The notes beneath the pieces were generated by a model. The model was not told where the DNA came from and made no database searches. It saw nothing but the letters and a program-made list of their open reading frames with translations. DNA of 64,000 nt from Candidatus Palauibacter soopunensis (GTDB lineage Bacteria; Gemmatimonadota; Gemmatimonadetes; Palauibacterales; Palauibacteraceae), in the NCBI RefSeq assembly GCF_947581735.1, contig NZ_CANPVT010000008.1:310001-374000 (forward strand). Direction: 5' to 3'. The position numbers and the translations under genes were made by a program. This document shows positions 35,148 through 41,748 of this stretch, piece after piece; positions within the stretch are counted from its first letter, which is position 1; each line of letters begins with the position of its first letter.

Positions 35148-35705
35148 ATGGCGGCAACGCACAATGAACAGAACGTAACAGTCACGATCAATGCTGCTTC
35201 ACCAGCCGCGACGGTAGGGCCATCGCTCAAGACTGTAGGTGCCGCTGTGGCACTGGCCATTTTTCTTGGCGCTTTCGGTGCTCATCGGTTTTACCTGAAC
35301 CGCCCGCTCGCTCCGGTGATGTTGGGAATAGGGCTGATCGGTGCTTTGACATGGCCTGTTACGGTATTCCCGCTTCATACAATATCAGTAGTATGGGCAC
35401 TCGTGGATCTGGCGTCTATTCGCGCATGGGTGGGAGAAGCTAACGCGGAAACGCTAGGAAGCGGCGCATCTGTGCCTCCGTCTCAGTCGGAAGCCAAGCA
35501 GATAGGGGACGGACTAGCGTTGCGTCTACTTCGAGCGGCGGAGGAACGTGGCGGGAAGATAACGGTGACGCAGGGCGTGATGGATACCAGCGCAGGGTTC
35601 GACGAAGTACGCGAGTGTTTGCGGGAGATGGTGGAGCAAGGGTATGCGGACGTGGGCAATGCGTCCGATAGCGGAGTCGTGGTGTACACGTTTGACGAAC
35701 TGTAG
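35148..35705 (+). CDS. Passenger gene: TM2-domain membrane protein
   Basis: The 185-residue protein has a TM2 domain at about 28-95: two membrane segments joined by FLGAFGAHRFYLNRPLAPVM and ending VVWALVDLASI, the family hallmark GxxGxHRFY … D. A soluble C-terminal region (about 115-185) looks like a small winged-helix fold (LALRLLRAAEERGGKITVTQ, FDEVRECLREMVEQGYADVG). TM2 proteins are small membrane proteins of unknown general function. A fusion to a helix-turn-helix-like tail is uncommon, and sensing at the membrane is one possibility. It lies inside the mobile element, after a structured leader, and is unrelated to transposition. Confidence 0.8.
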   Translation: MAATHNEQNVTVTINAASPAATVGPSLKTVGAAVALAIFLGAFGAHRFYLNRPLAPVMLGIGLIGALTWPVTVFPLHTISVVWALVDLASIRAWVGEANAETLGSGASVPPSQSEAKQIGDGLALRLLRAAEERGGKITVTQGVMDTSAGFDEVRECLREMVEQGYADVGNASDSGVVVYTFDEL

Positions 35706-35719
35706 CAACGGAGGATACG

Positions 35720-35827
35720 ATGCCACACAGAGAGCCAGAAGTTCGTGTTCCTAGCCTGACGTTGGCCGTGCTGGCCGCGTTCTCGCTGCTCGTGTTCGCT
35801 TCGTGGCTGGAATGTTTTCCACGTTGA
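35720..35827 (+). CDS. Passenger gene: 35-residue single-span membrane microprotein
   Basis: ATG at 35720 is preceded by GGAGG with six bases of spacing, an ideal ribosome site. The peptide begins MPHREPEVRVPSLTLAV and ends ASWLECFPR; residues of about 13-29 form one hydrophobic span (LTLAVLAAFSLLVFASW). It begins 14 bp after the TM2-domain gene and ends 18 bp before the next small start, so the three passengers look like an operon. No family is recognised. A role as a toxin, a leader or a regulator of the TM2 protein would be a guess. Confidence 0.6.
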   Translation: MPHREPEVRVPSLTLAVLAAFSLLVFASWLECFPR

Positions 35828-35845
35828 TTAAGGTTGGATGGAAAT

Positions 35846-36025
35846 ATGAACGAGAAGAAACAGAAGATGGCGGAGACGCTTGACGTGCAGGCGGCGAACC
35901 CGCGCTACAATGGTGCGAATATGAGCGATGTGGCTCGTGCGTTATTCATGCCGCGCAATCCCGAAGCTCGCGCAACGTTGAAGAAAATTTGGGCCGATGC
36001 AGAGCGCATCAAGACACGTATATAA
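35846..36025 (+). CDS. Passenger gene: small protein ending inside the right inverted repeat
   Basis: The 59-residue peptide begins MNEKKQKMAETLDVQAANPR and continues YNGANMSDVARALFMPRNPE. Its last residues (IKTRI) and TAA stop are encoded by the right terminal repeat, so its frame depends on the element's end. An in-frame ATG at 35834 would add four residues; neither start has a strong ribosome site. Sequence of the type 'YxGANMSDVARALF' suggests a soluble helical protein, but I do not recognise a family. It follows the 35-residue membrane peptide and is the third passenger. Confidence 0.55.
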   Translation: MNEKKQKMAETLDVQAANPRYNGANMSDVARALFMPRNPEARATLKKIWADAERIKTRI

Positions 36026-36030
36026 GCCCC
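36009..36030 (-). repeat. Right terminal inverted repeat of the IS1595-type element
   Basis: This is a perfect 22-bp inverted copy of 33797-33818. It encodes the end of the 59-residue passenger on the plus strand, and on the minus strand it is read as an extension of the truncated sigma factor. Confidence 0.95.
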
Positions 36031-36038
36031 CTTGGATG
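36031..36038. repeat. Target-site duplication, right copy
   Basis: CTTGGATG matches 33789-33796 exactly and marks the 8-bp duplication created by insertion. Confidence 0.93.
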
Positions 36039-36654
36039 TGCCGGCGGTGATGTCCAACTGCTCGGCGATCTCGCGGTGCTTGTATCCCTCGACGTCGTGC
36101 AGGACGAAGACCTCGCGCGCCCCGTCCGGGAGCTGTTCGAGAGCGACCTCGAAGTCGAGGCGGATCTCGATGCTGTCGTGCCGCGCCCGGGCCGCCGCCA
36201 GCGGGATTTCGTTTGCCATCTCCCGCTCCCTCTGCAGTTTCAGGGCTCGCAGGCGGCTGCACAGGAGGTTCACCGCCAGCCGGTACAGCCACGAACTGAA
36301 GGCCGATTCGCCGCGGAACGTCCCGAGCTTCTCCCACGCCCTCACGAACACATCCTGCGTGAGTTCGTCCGCCCGTTCGCTCCCGGCCATTCGGCACGCG
36401 AGCCCATAAACCCGCGGCACGTGGGCGCGGTAGAGGCGCTCGAACGCCTCGGCATCCCCGAACGTCGCCGCCCGCACGTCCGCCTCGACGCCGGCGGAAA
36501 GCTGCCCCTCCGCCTGCGCGTCCGGCCCGTGCTCCCGCGATTTTCCGTTCGGTTCGATCACGTCCTGGTCCGCGTTCCTGTTTCGATCTTGAGACGCGCC
36601 CTGTGTCCGAAAGGTTGGAGTGCCGCCACGCGTGTGCGCATCAGGGGTGGCCAT
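36031..36654 (-). pseudogene. ECF RNA polymerase sigma factor, N-terminal part, interrupted by the mobile element
   Basis: The fragment carries sigma region 2 (FERLYRAHVPRVYGLACRMA, DELTQDVFVRAWEKLGTFRG, FSSWLYRLAVNLL) and most of region 4 (LEQLPDGAREVFVLHDVEGY, KHREIAEQLDITAGTSK). It stops within the recognition helix; the remaining 19 codons lie at 33738-33796. Read into the element, the frame continues to 35905, giving a 249-residue product with a foreign tail. Loss of the recognition helix should abolish specific -35 binding. The start at 36654 overlaps the EamA gene by 14 bp; a later start near the region-2 helix is possible because the first 55 residues are low-complexity. Reconstructed length is 224 residues. 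The anti-sigma gene follows the intact reading. Confidence 0.92.
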
Positions 36655-37525
36655 CGGCGATGTCCGACCGAGGTTCCAGCCGAAGCGAGATGACGCCGGC
36701 GAGGATGAGCGCGGCGCCGAGCCACTGCCCGGCCGAGAGGCGGTCGCCGAGCACGGCGGCAGCGAGCACGAGGGTGACGGCGGGCTCCATGGTGGCGGCG
36801 GTCGCCGCCCGGCCCGGGCCGATCCACTGGATCCCGATGAGGAACGCCGTGATGGGGACGGCGGTCGAGAAGAGGCCGATCGCGCCCAGGAGGAGCAGCG
36901 GTGCAGGCGCGAGCGGCACGCCGATGCCCCCCGTGGCCAGCCCGGCTGCCGAGATCGCGATTGCGGTGGACGTCAGCGCCGTGGCCGTGGCGGAGATGGG
37001 CGGCAACTCGGCGAAGACCCCGTGGCTCCTCACGATCCACAGGGCCAGGAACACGACCGCGAGCACGATGAGTCCCACGCCCAGCGGATCGCCCCCTCCG
37101 AATCCGGTGCCGACGGTCAGCGCGCACCCGGCGGTCGTGAGCGCCAGCGCAGCGATGCGGCGCGGAGTCAGCCGTTCGCCGACCCAGAACCGCGCCAGGA
37201 GCACGGTCATCGCCGGATAGCTGAACAGGACGAGCGTCGCGACCGAGGCCGGCAGGCGGTCGAGCCCCAGCATGTAGCACACCGAGTTGAATGCGTAGAG
37301 CAGGCCGAGCAGGACGAGGCCGGTCCATCGCCCACGCGGCGGCCGGGGCCGCCCGGTGGAGACCACGAAGATCCACAGCAACCCGCTCCCGAGCAGGAAG
37401 CGCCAGGCCAGCAGCGGCAGCACCTCGATGCCCTCCGCGAGCGCGAGCTTGGCGAAGATCGGCAGAGCCCCGTACCCGAGGGAGGCAAGGAATACGACGA
37501 GGAGGCCCCGAGTGATCTTGCGCAT
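36641..37525 (-). CDS. EamA-family (DMT superfamily) transporter
   Basis: The 294-residue protein has ten hydrophobic segments arranged as two EamA repeats. Typical phrases are LGYGALPIFAKLALAEGIEV, LASVATLVLFSYPAMTVLLA-type text in the first repeat, and AATMEPAVTLVLAAAVLGDR with LGAALILAGVISL in the second. Family members export amino acids, metabolites or drugs by the drug/metabolite-transporter mechanism, and the substrate is not predictable. The ATG at 37525 is chosen because it starts just before the first helix. It overlaps the sigma gene by 14 bp and is divergent from the cyclase gene across 112 bp. It is thus the probable first gene of the disrupted sigma operon. Confidence 0.9.
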   Translation of the reverse strand: MRKITRGLLVVFLASLGYGALPIFAKLALAEGIEVLPLLAWRFLLGSGLLWIFVVSTGRPRPPRGRWTGLVLLGLLYAFNSVCYMLGLDRLPASVATLVLFSYPAMTVLLARFWVGERLTPRRIAALALTTAGCALTVGTGFGGGDPLGVGLIVLAVVFLALWIVRSHGVFAELPPISATATALTSTAIAISAAGLATGGIGVPLAPAPLLLLGAIGLFSTAVPITAFLIGIQWIGPGRAATAATMEPAVTLVLAAAVLGDRLSAGQWLGAALILAGVISLRLEPRSDIADGHP

Positions 37526-37637
37526 GGCCGAATCTCGCTTCGCCAACCGCGAGTCGCCACTTTCAGAGCCCGGGCGACGCCCCGGACGGCCCACCGGACG
37601 ACGCGCCGGACGGCTCAGGACGGAAGGGAGAAGAGTC

Positions 37638-38507
37638 ATGGCGATTTCGGAGCTTTCGCGCGCGGCGGCCACCGCCCTCATCGGGTGCGCGGCGGCGGCC
37701 TGTTCGGTGTGGGTGGAGACGCCCGGCGACACGCCGGTCGCCTCGGAGGACGCGGGCGGCGAAGCTCCGGGACCGCTCGACCTCGAGGGCTACAGCCTCG
37801 TCGACCTCAGCCACGCCTTCAGCGGCGAGACGGTGTACTGGCCGACGGACACCGCGGGGTTCACGCTGGACGAGCTGGCGTTCGGCGTGACCGAGGCCGG
37901 CTACTTCTACTCCGCCTATTCCCTGGCGACGGCCGAGCACGGCGGCACGCACATCGATGCTCCCATCCATTTCCTCGAGGGAGGGCCCGATGTCGCGTTG
38001 ATCCCGCTCAGGCGGCTCATTGGCCCGGCCGTCGTGATCGACATGACCGCGCAGGCGGCCGAGGATGCCGATTATCGACTGACCGTGGCCGATGTGGAGG
38101 CGCACGAGGCGGAGCACGGTCCGATCGAACCCGGGAGCCTCGTTCTCCTTCGAACCGGATGGAGCACGCGCTGGCCCGACCCCCTCTCCTACCTCGGCGA
38201 CGACACGCCCGGGGATGCCTCGCAACTCCACTTCCCGAGCTACGGCGAGGCCGCCGCGCGCCTCCTCGTCGAGGAGCGCGGCGCCGCGGCTCTCGGAGCC
38301 GATGTGGCTTCCATCGACTACGGGGCCTCCACCGATTTCGTCGTACATCGAATCGTCGCTGCGGCGAACGCGCCCGGTCTCGAGAATCTCACGAACCTCG
38401 ATCTCCTTCCGGCCCGCGGCGCGACCGTCATCGCCCTGCCGATGAAGATCGCGGGTGGATCGGGCGGCCCCCTTCGCGCGATCGCGCTCGTGCCGTCTTC
38501 GAATTGA
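37638..38507 (+). CDS. Exported cyclase-family (kynurenine formamidase-like) hydrolase
   Basis: The 289-residue protein begins at ATG 37638 with a purine-rich GGAAGGGAGAAG upstream. It has a signal sequence with a lipobox-like LIGC (Cys17). The cyclase-family metal motif is present as EHGGTHIDAPIHF (His101, His105, Asp107, His111), preceded by DLSHAFSGETVYWP as in bacterial arylformamidases (KynB-like). The family hydrolyses N-formylkynurenine, isatin or related amides with a metal centre; export suggests a substrate outside the cytoplasm. It lies 88 bp before the gamma-glutamyltransferase gene on the same strand and may be co-expressed. The substrate is unproven. Confidence 0.88.
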   Translation: MAISELSRAAATALIGCAAAACSVWVETPGDTPVASEDAGGEAPGPLDLEGYSLVDLSHAFSGETVYWPTDTAGFTLDELAFGVTEAGYFYSAYSLATAEHGGTHIDAPIHFLEGGPDVALIPLRRLIGPAVVIDMTAQAAEDADYRLTVADVEAHEAEHGPIEPGSLVLLRTGWSTRWPDPLSYLGDDTPGDASQLHFPSYGEAAARLLVEERGAAALGADVASIDYGASTDFVVHRIVAAANAPGLENLTNLDLLPARGATVIALPMKIAGGSGGPLRAIALVPSSN

Positions 38508-38595
38508 TCGCCCGCTCTTTCCGGCCGCGCGCAGTCACCCGACATTGCGCGCGACTACGCGACATTGCCCGCGAAACCCGTAGAGGAGGCCACTG

Positions 38596-40332
38596 ATGCC
38601 CGGGAAGTACGCGTCTGCCGTCCGCACCCTCGTTCTGTGTGTGTCCAGCACCATGGTCGTCCTCGCGCCGCTCGCCGCCCAGTCCGGCCGCATGGCGGCA
38701 CCGTCGCGGGGAGGCATGGTCGTCAGCAGCCACTACCTCGCCTCGGAGGCGGGCCGGGAGATCCTGAACAAGGGCGGCAACGCGGTCGACGCTGCGGTGG
38801 CCACCGCCTTTGCCCTGGCCGTGACGCTGCCCTCGGCCGGCAACGTGGGGGGCGGCGGGTTCCTCGTTTATCACGGGGCGGACGGGGAAGTGACGACGTT
38901 CAATTTCCGCGAGAAGGCGGCGCTCGCGGCGACGGAGCGCATGTACCTGGGACCGGACGGCGAAGTCCGGGACAACTCGAACCACATCGGCCTGCTCGCC
39001 ATCGGCGTGCCCGGCACCGTGGCCGGGATGTGGAAGGCGCACCAGCGCCTGGGCCGACTGCCGTGGGCGGATCTCGTCGAGCCGGCGATCCGACTGGCCG
39101 AGGACGGCATGCCCTCGACGTGGGCGATGCAGAACTGGCTCCGCTCCCTGCCCGGCCGGGCAGGACCGCTCTATGACGCGACCCGCGAGGCCTTCCTCAA
39201 GGATGGCGTTCGCATGTACGAGCCGGGGGAGACCTTCCGGCAGCCGGACCTCGCCGAGACGCTGCGCCGCATCCAGAGCGACGGGCACGACGGCTTCTAC
39301 CGCGGCAAGACCGCGCAGTTGCTCGCTGATTTCATGGCCGAGCACGGCGGCCTGATCACGGAGGAAGACCTGGCCCGCTACGAGGCGGACGAGTTGACCC
39401 CGATCCACGGCACGTACCGCGGCTACGACGTCTATTCGATGCCGCCGCCGAGTTCGGGCGGTACGGGGCTCGTGGAGATGCTCAATATCCTCGAGGGATA
39501 CGACCTCGCGGAGCTCGGACACAACTCGGCGCTCTACCTGCATCTGCTCACCGAAGCGATGCGGCGCTCGTACGCGGACCGGGCGCTCCATCTCGGAGAC
39601 CCGAAGTTCAATCCCGACATGCCGATCGACCGTCTGACCTCCAAGGAGTACGCCGGTCGCCTTAGGGCCAGCATCGACATGGAGAGGGCTTCCAGGAGCG
39701 ATTCGGCGGCCTTCAACGGAGCCTTCCTCCAGGAGAGCGAGGAGACGACCCACTACTCCGTCGTCGACTCCGAGGGGAACGCGGTCGCGGTCACCTACAC
39801 GCTGGAGTTCGGCTACGGGTCCAGCATCGTCGTCCCCGGCGCCGGTTTTCTGCTGAACAACGAACTTGGCGACTTCAACGCGGTCCCGGGCCGCACGAAT
39901 TCACGCGGCACGATCGGGACGCCGCCCAATCTCGTGGCGCCCGAGAAGCAACCGCTGTCCAGCATGACGCCGACGATCGTCGCGCGAGACGGCCGGCCCG
40001 TGCTCGCGATCGGGAGCCCGGGGGGGCGGACGATCATCAACACCACGCTGCAGGTCGTGCTGAACGTCGTCGACCACGGGATGACCGGGTCGGAGTTCGG
40101 CCGGGCCATCGAGTCGCCTCGCATCCACCACCAGTGGCTGCCCGACGTGACCTCGCTCGAGGAGTGGGGCTTCTCGCCCGATACGAAGCGCCTCTACGAA
40201 GGCATGGGACACGTGACGCGGACCCGGGGCGGGCAGGGGCAGGCGATGGGCATCTACATCGACTGGGACACGGGACTCCGTTGGGGCGCCTCCGACAGCC
40301 GCGCCTTCGACGGCGGCGCGCGCGGAAACTAG
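38596..40332 (+). CDS. ggt: Gamma-glutamyltransferase (glutathione hydrolase)
   Basis: The 578-residue proenzyme has a signal peptide (LVLCVSSTMVVLAPLAAQ). It carries the standard motifs: GGNAVDAAVATAFALAVTLP, the self-cleavage and nucleophile site ESEETTHYSVVD (Thr384), GYGSSIVVPGAGFLLNNELG and PLSSMTPTIV, then GSPGGRTIINTTLQ. The protein autocleaves before the Thr into two subunits and hydrolyses or transfers the gamma-glutamyl group of glutathione and related compounds in the periplasm. GAGGAGGC lies close before the ATG. Its end overlaps that of the convergent membrane gene by four bases. Confidence 0.95.
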   Translation: MPGKYASAVRTLVLCVSSTMVVLAPLAAQSGRMAAPSRGGMVVSSHYLASEAGREILNKGGNAVDAAVATAFALAVTLPSAGNVGGGGFLVYHGADGEVTTFNFREKAALAATERMYLGPDGEVRDNSNHIGLLAIGVPGTVAGMWKAHQRLGRLPWADLVEPAIRLAEDGMPSTWAMQNWLRSLPGRAGPLYDATREAFLKDGVRMYEPGETFRQPDLAETLRRIQSDGHDGFYRGKTAQLLADFMAEHGGLITEEDLARYEADELTPIHGTYRGYDVYSMPPPSSGGTGLVEMLNILEGYDLAELGHNSALYLHLLTEAMRRSYADRALHLGDPKFNPDMPIDRLTSKEYAGRLRASIDMERASRSDSAAFNGAFLQESEETTHYSVVDSEGNAVAVTYTLEFGYGSSIVVPGAGFLLNNELGDFNAVPGRTNSRGTIGTPPNLVAPEKQPLSSMTPTIVARDGRPVLAIGSPGGRTIINTTLQVVLNVVDHGMTGSEFGRAIESPRIHHQWLPDVTSLEEWGFSPDTKRLYEGMGHVTRTRGGQGQAMGIYIDWDTGLRWGASDSRAFDGGARGN

Positions 40333-41090
40333 CGCCGGGACACGACCTGGCCGGGAGCCGCGCGGCGTGCGGCGGACCTGAACTTCCGCCGGTAGCGTCG
40401 CGTCCAGATGACGATGGCCGGGACGCCGATCGCGGTTGGGAGCAGCCACGGCACGAGGGCGAACGGTCCCGCGATCGCGTAGTCCCACAGGCGTGGCGCG
40501 CCGAAGACGGCGAACGCGGTGTGAAACGCGATGCCGCCCGCCAGCATCGACGCCATGTGGCTGTAGAACCAGCCCATGGGCTCCTGGCCGGGCTTCCTCA
40601 TGAGTCGCAGCATGCGCGACCCCGTGAGGAGGCCGATCGGACTCAACCCCAGCAGGATCGGCGAGATATTGGACCACAGCCCGAGCGCGAACGCGATGAC
40701 GGTGACGCTCCCCGCGATGGATGCCCAGGCGAGGACTTCGTGGAACGGCGTCCGCAGCGTTTCCGGCACCCGTCGTGTGGCGACGGCCCTCATCGCCTGG
40801 CGCACCGCCGCGAACGTCGTCACGCCGAGGTAGCCGAGAAACAGGGGGAGGCCGTAGAGGTCGGGTCGTTCCGCCACGCCGATACCCTGACTCAGATGGG
40901 ACGCGAACCGTCCCGCCGCCAGAACGACCGCCGACAGCGTCACGACGTAGGCGCACCAGGTGTAGACGAGCCCCGCCCGCACGTGCGCCCGGCCGCCCTT
41001 GCGGGCGAACACCGGAATCCAGAACGCGACGAGGCCGACGAAGCCGGCCGCCACGTGTATCCGGAGGAGGGCTTCGAGTAGCGGGATCAC
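40329..41090 (-). CDS. Multi-pass membrane protein of unknown function (DUF2306-like, tentative)
   Basis: The 253-residue protein has six to seven hydrophobic segments (LRIHVAAGFVGLVAFWIPVF, VLAWASIAGSVTVIAFALGL, GPFALVPWLLPTAIGVPAIV). Several histidines sit in or near the membrane (IHVAAG, GWFYSHMASML, AFHTAF). It resembles uncharacterised DUF2306-type proteins only loosely, so the family call is tentative. The GTG at 41090 overlaps the PadR stop (GTGA), so its translation is coupled to the regulator, and it is the likely target of PadR control. No catalytic motif is evident. Confidence 0.75.
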   Translation of the reverse strand: MIPLLEALLRIHVAAGFVGLVAFWIPVFARKGGRAHVRAGLVYTWCAYVVTLSAVVLAAGRFASHLSQGIGVAERPDLYGLPLFLGYLGVTTFAAVRQAMRAVATRRVPETLRTPFHEVLAWASIAGSVTVIAFALGLWSNISPILLGLSPIGLLTGSRMLRLMRKPGQEPMGWFYSHMASMLAGGIAFHTAFAVFGAPRLWDYAIAGPFALVPWLLPTAIGVPAIVIWTRRYRRKFRSAARRAAPGQVVSRR

Positions 41091-41662
41091 GGCGCGGGTT
41101 CCGGCGGGGAGGCGAGCCGCCGGTCGATGGCCGCCAGCGTCAGGTCGCACCAGGTCACCTTCGCACCGATGGAATCGATGCCCATGCGCAGCGTCGCGAA
41201 GCGGTGAAACCCGTCGTCACTGTACCTGTCCGGCTGGTCGCCGTGGGCAGCGAGGATCCTCCGTTCGATCGTCCGCAGTTCCGCGAGCCGGCCCGCCAGG
41301 TGGTCGCGCAGGTCCACCATGAAGGCACGCGTCTCGCGGAGGTCGTCGGCCGCGCTCATGAAGTAGAGCTGCGCGAGGTAGGCGAACCGTTCGACTCCGA
41401 CCACCGGCCCGCTGCGCACCCAGCGGCGCAGTTCCGCCCGCCCCTCCCCGGTCAACGTGTAGACGCGGCGGTCCGGTCCCTTCGGGGAGGGTTCGAGCCG
41501 GCTTCGGAGCAGCCCCCGCTCTTCAAGACGCTTGAGGGTGGGGTAGATCTGGCTGAGTTCGGCTGACCAGAAGTGCGCGACGGTCTCGCTGAAGGCGTCC
41601 TTCAGGTCGTACCCGCTCGCCGGCTTCCGCAGCAGGCCGAGAAGGATGTGATCGAGGCTCAT
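41087..41662 (-). CDS. PadR-family transcriptional regulator
   Basis: The 191-residue protein has the PadR winged helix at its N-terminus (SLDHILLGLLRKPASGYDLK, ELSQIYPTLKRLEERGLLRS, RRVYTLTGEGRAELRRW), followed by a C-terminal helical Vir-type dimerisation domain (about 90-185). PadR proteins repress small operons in response to phenolics, drugs or other ligands. A palindromic AT-rich site at 41681-41710 lies 19-48 bp upstream of its ATG, so autoregulation is likely. The following membrane gene is coupled by the GTGA overlap; a regulator plus membrane protein pair is typical for the family. Confidence 0.9.
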   Translation of the reverse strand: MSLDHILLGLLRKPASGYDLKDAFSETVAHFWSAELSQIYPTLKRLEERGLLRSRLEPSPKGPDRRVYTLTGEGRAELRRWVRSGPVVGVERFAYLAQLYFMSAADDLRETRAFMVDLRDHLAGRLAELRTIERRILAAHGDQPDRYSDDGFHRFATLRMGIDSIGAKVTWCDLTLAAIDRRLASPPEPAP

Positions 41663-41680
41663 GGGGCCGTCCAGGGTACG

Positions 41681-41710
41681 CTATATCAGTATCGATATAG
41701 TATACTATAT
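41681..41710. promoter_or_regulatory. Palindromic operator/promoter of the PadR unit
   Basis: A perfect 16-bp palindrome (ATATAGTATACTATAT, 41695-41710) overlaps a second inverted repeat, CTATATC (41681) with GATATAG (41694-41700). This stretch is strikingly AT-rich compared with its surroundings and offers several -10-like hexamers on the minus strand (for example TATACT). Its position just upstream of padR fits an autoregulated promoter. Confidence 0.7.
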
Positions 41711-41748
41711 AAACTCTGCTATACCACGGTCAACACCACCCGGAGAGG

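Larger units (their letters stand above)
33797..36030 (+). mobile_element. IS1595-family element with passenger genes (2234 bp)
   Basis: Both ends carry the same 22-bp perfect inverted repeat (GGGGCTTATATACGTGTCTT plus GA), flanked by the 8-bp duplication CTTGGATG. Inside are one DDE transposase gene and, downstream on the same strand, a TM2-domain protein and two very small genes, none of which looks like a transposition function. Base composition is visibly less GC-rich than the surrounding chromosome, indicating recent arrival. Members of the IS1595 family are known to include transposon-like forms with passenger genes. The intact repeats, intact duplication and open transposase frame suggest a recent and possibly still active insertion. 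It splits the ECF sigma factor gene. Confidence 0.95.
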
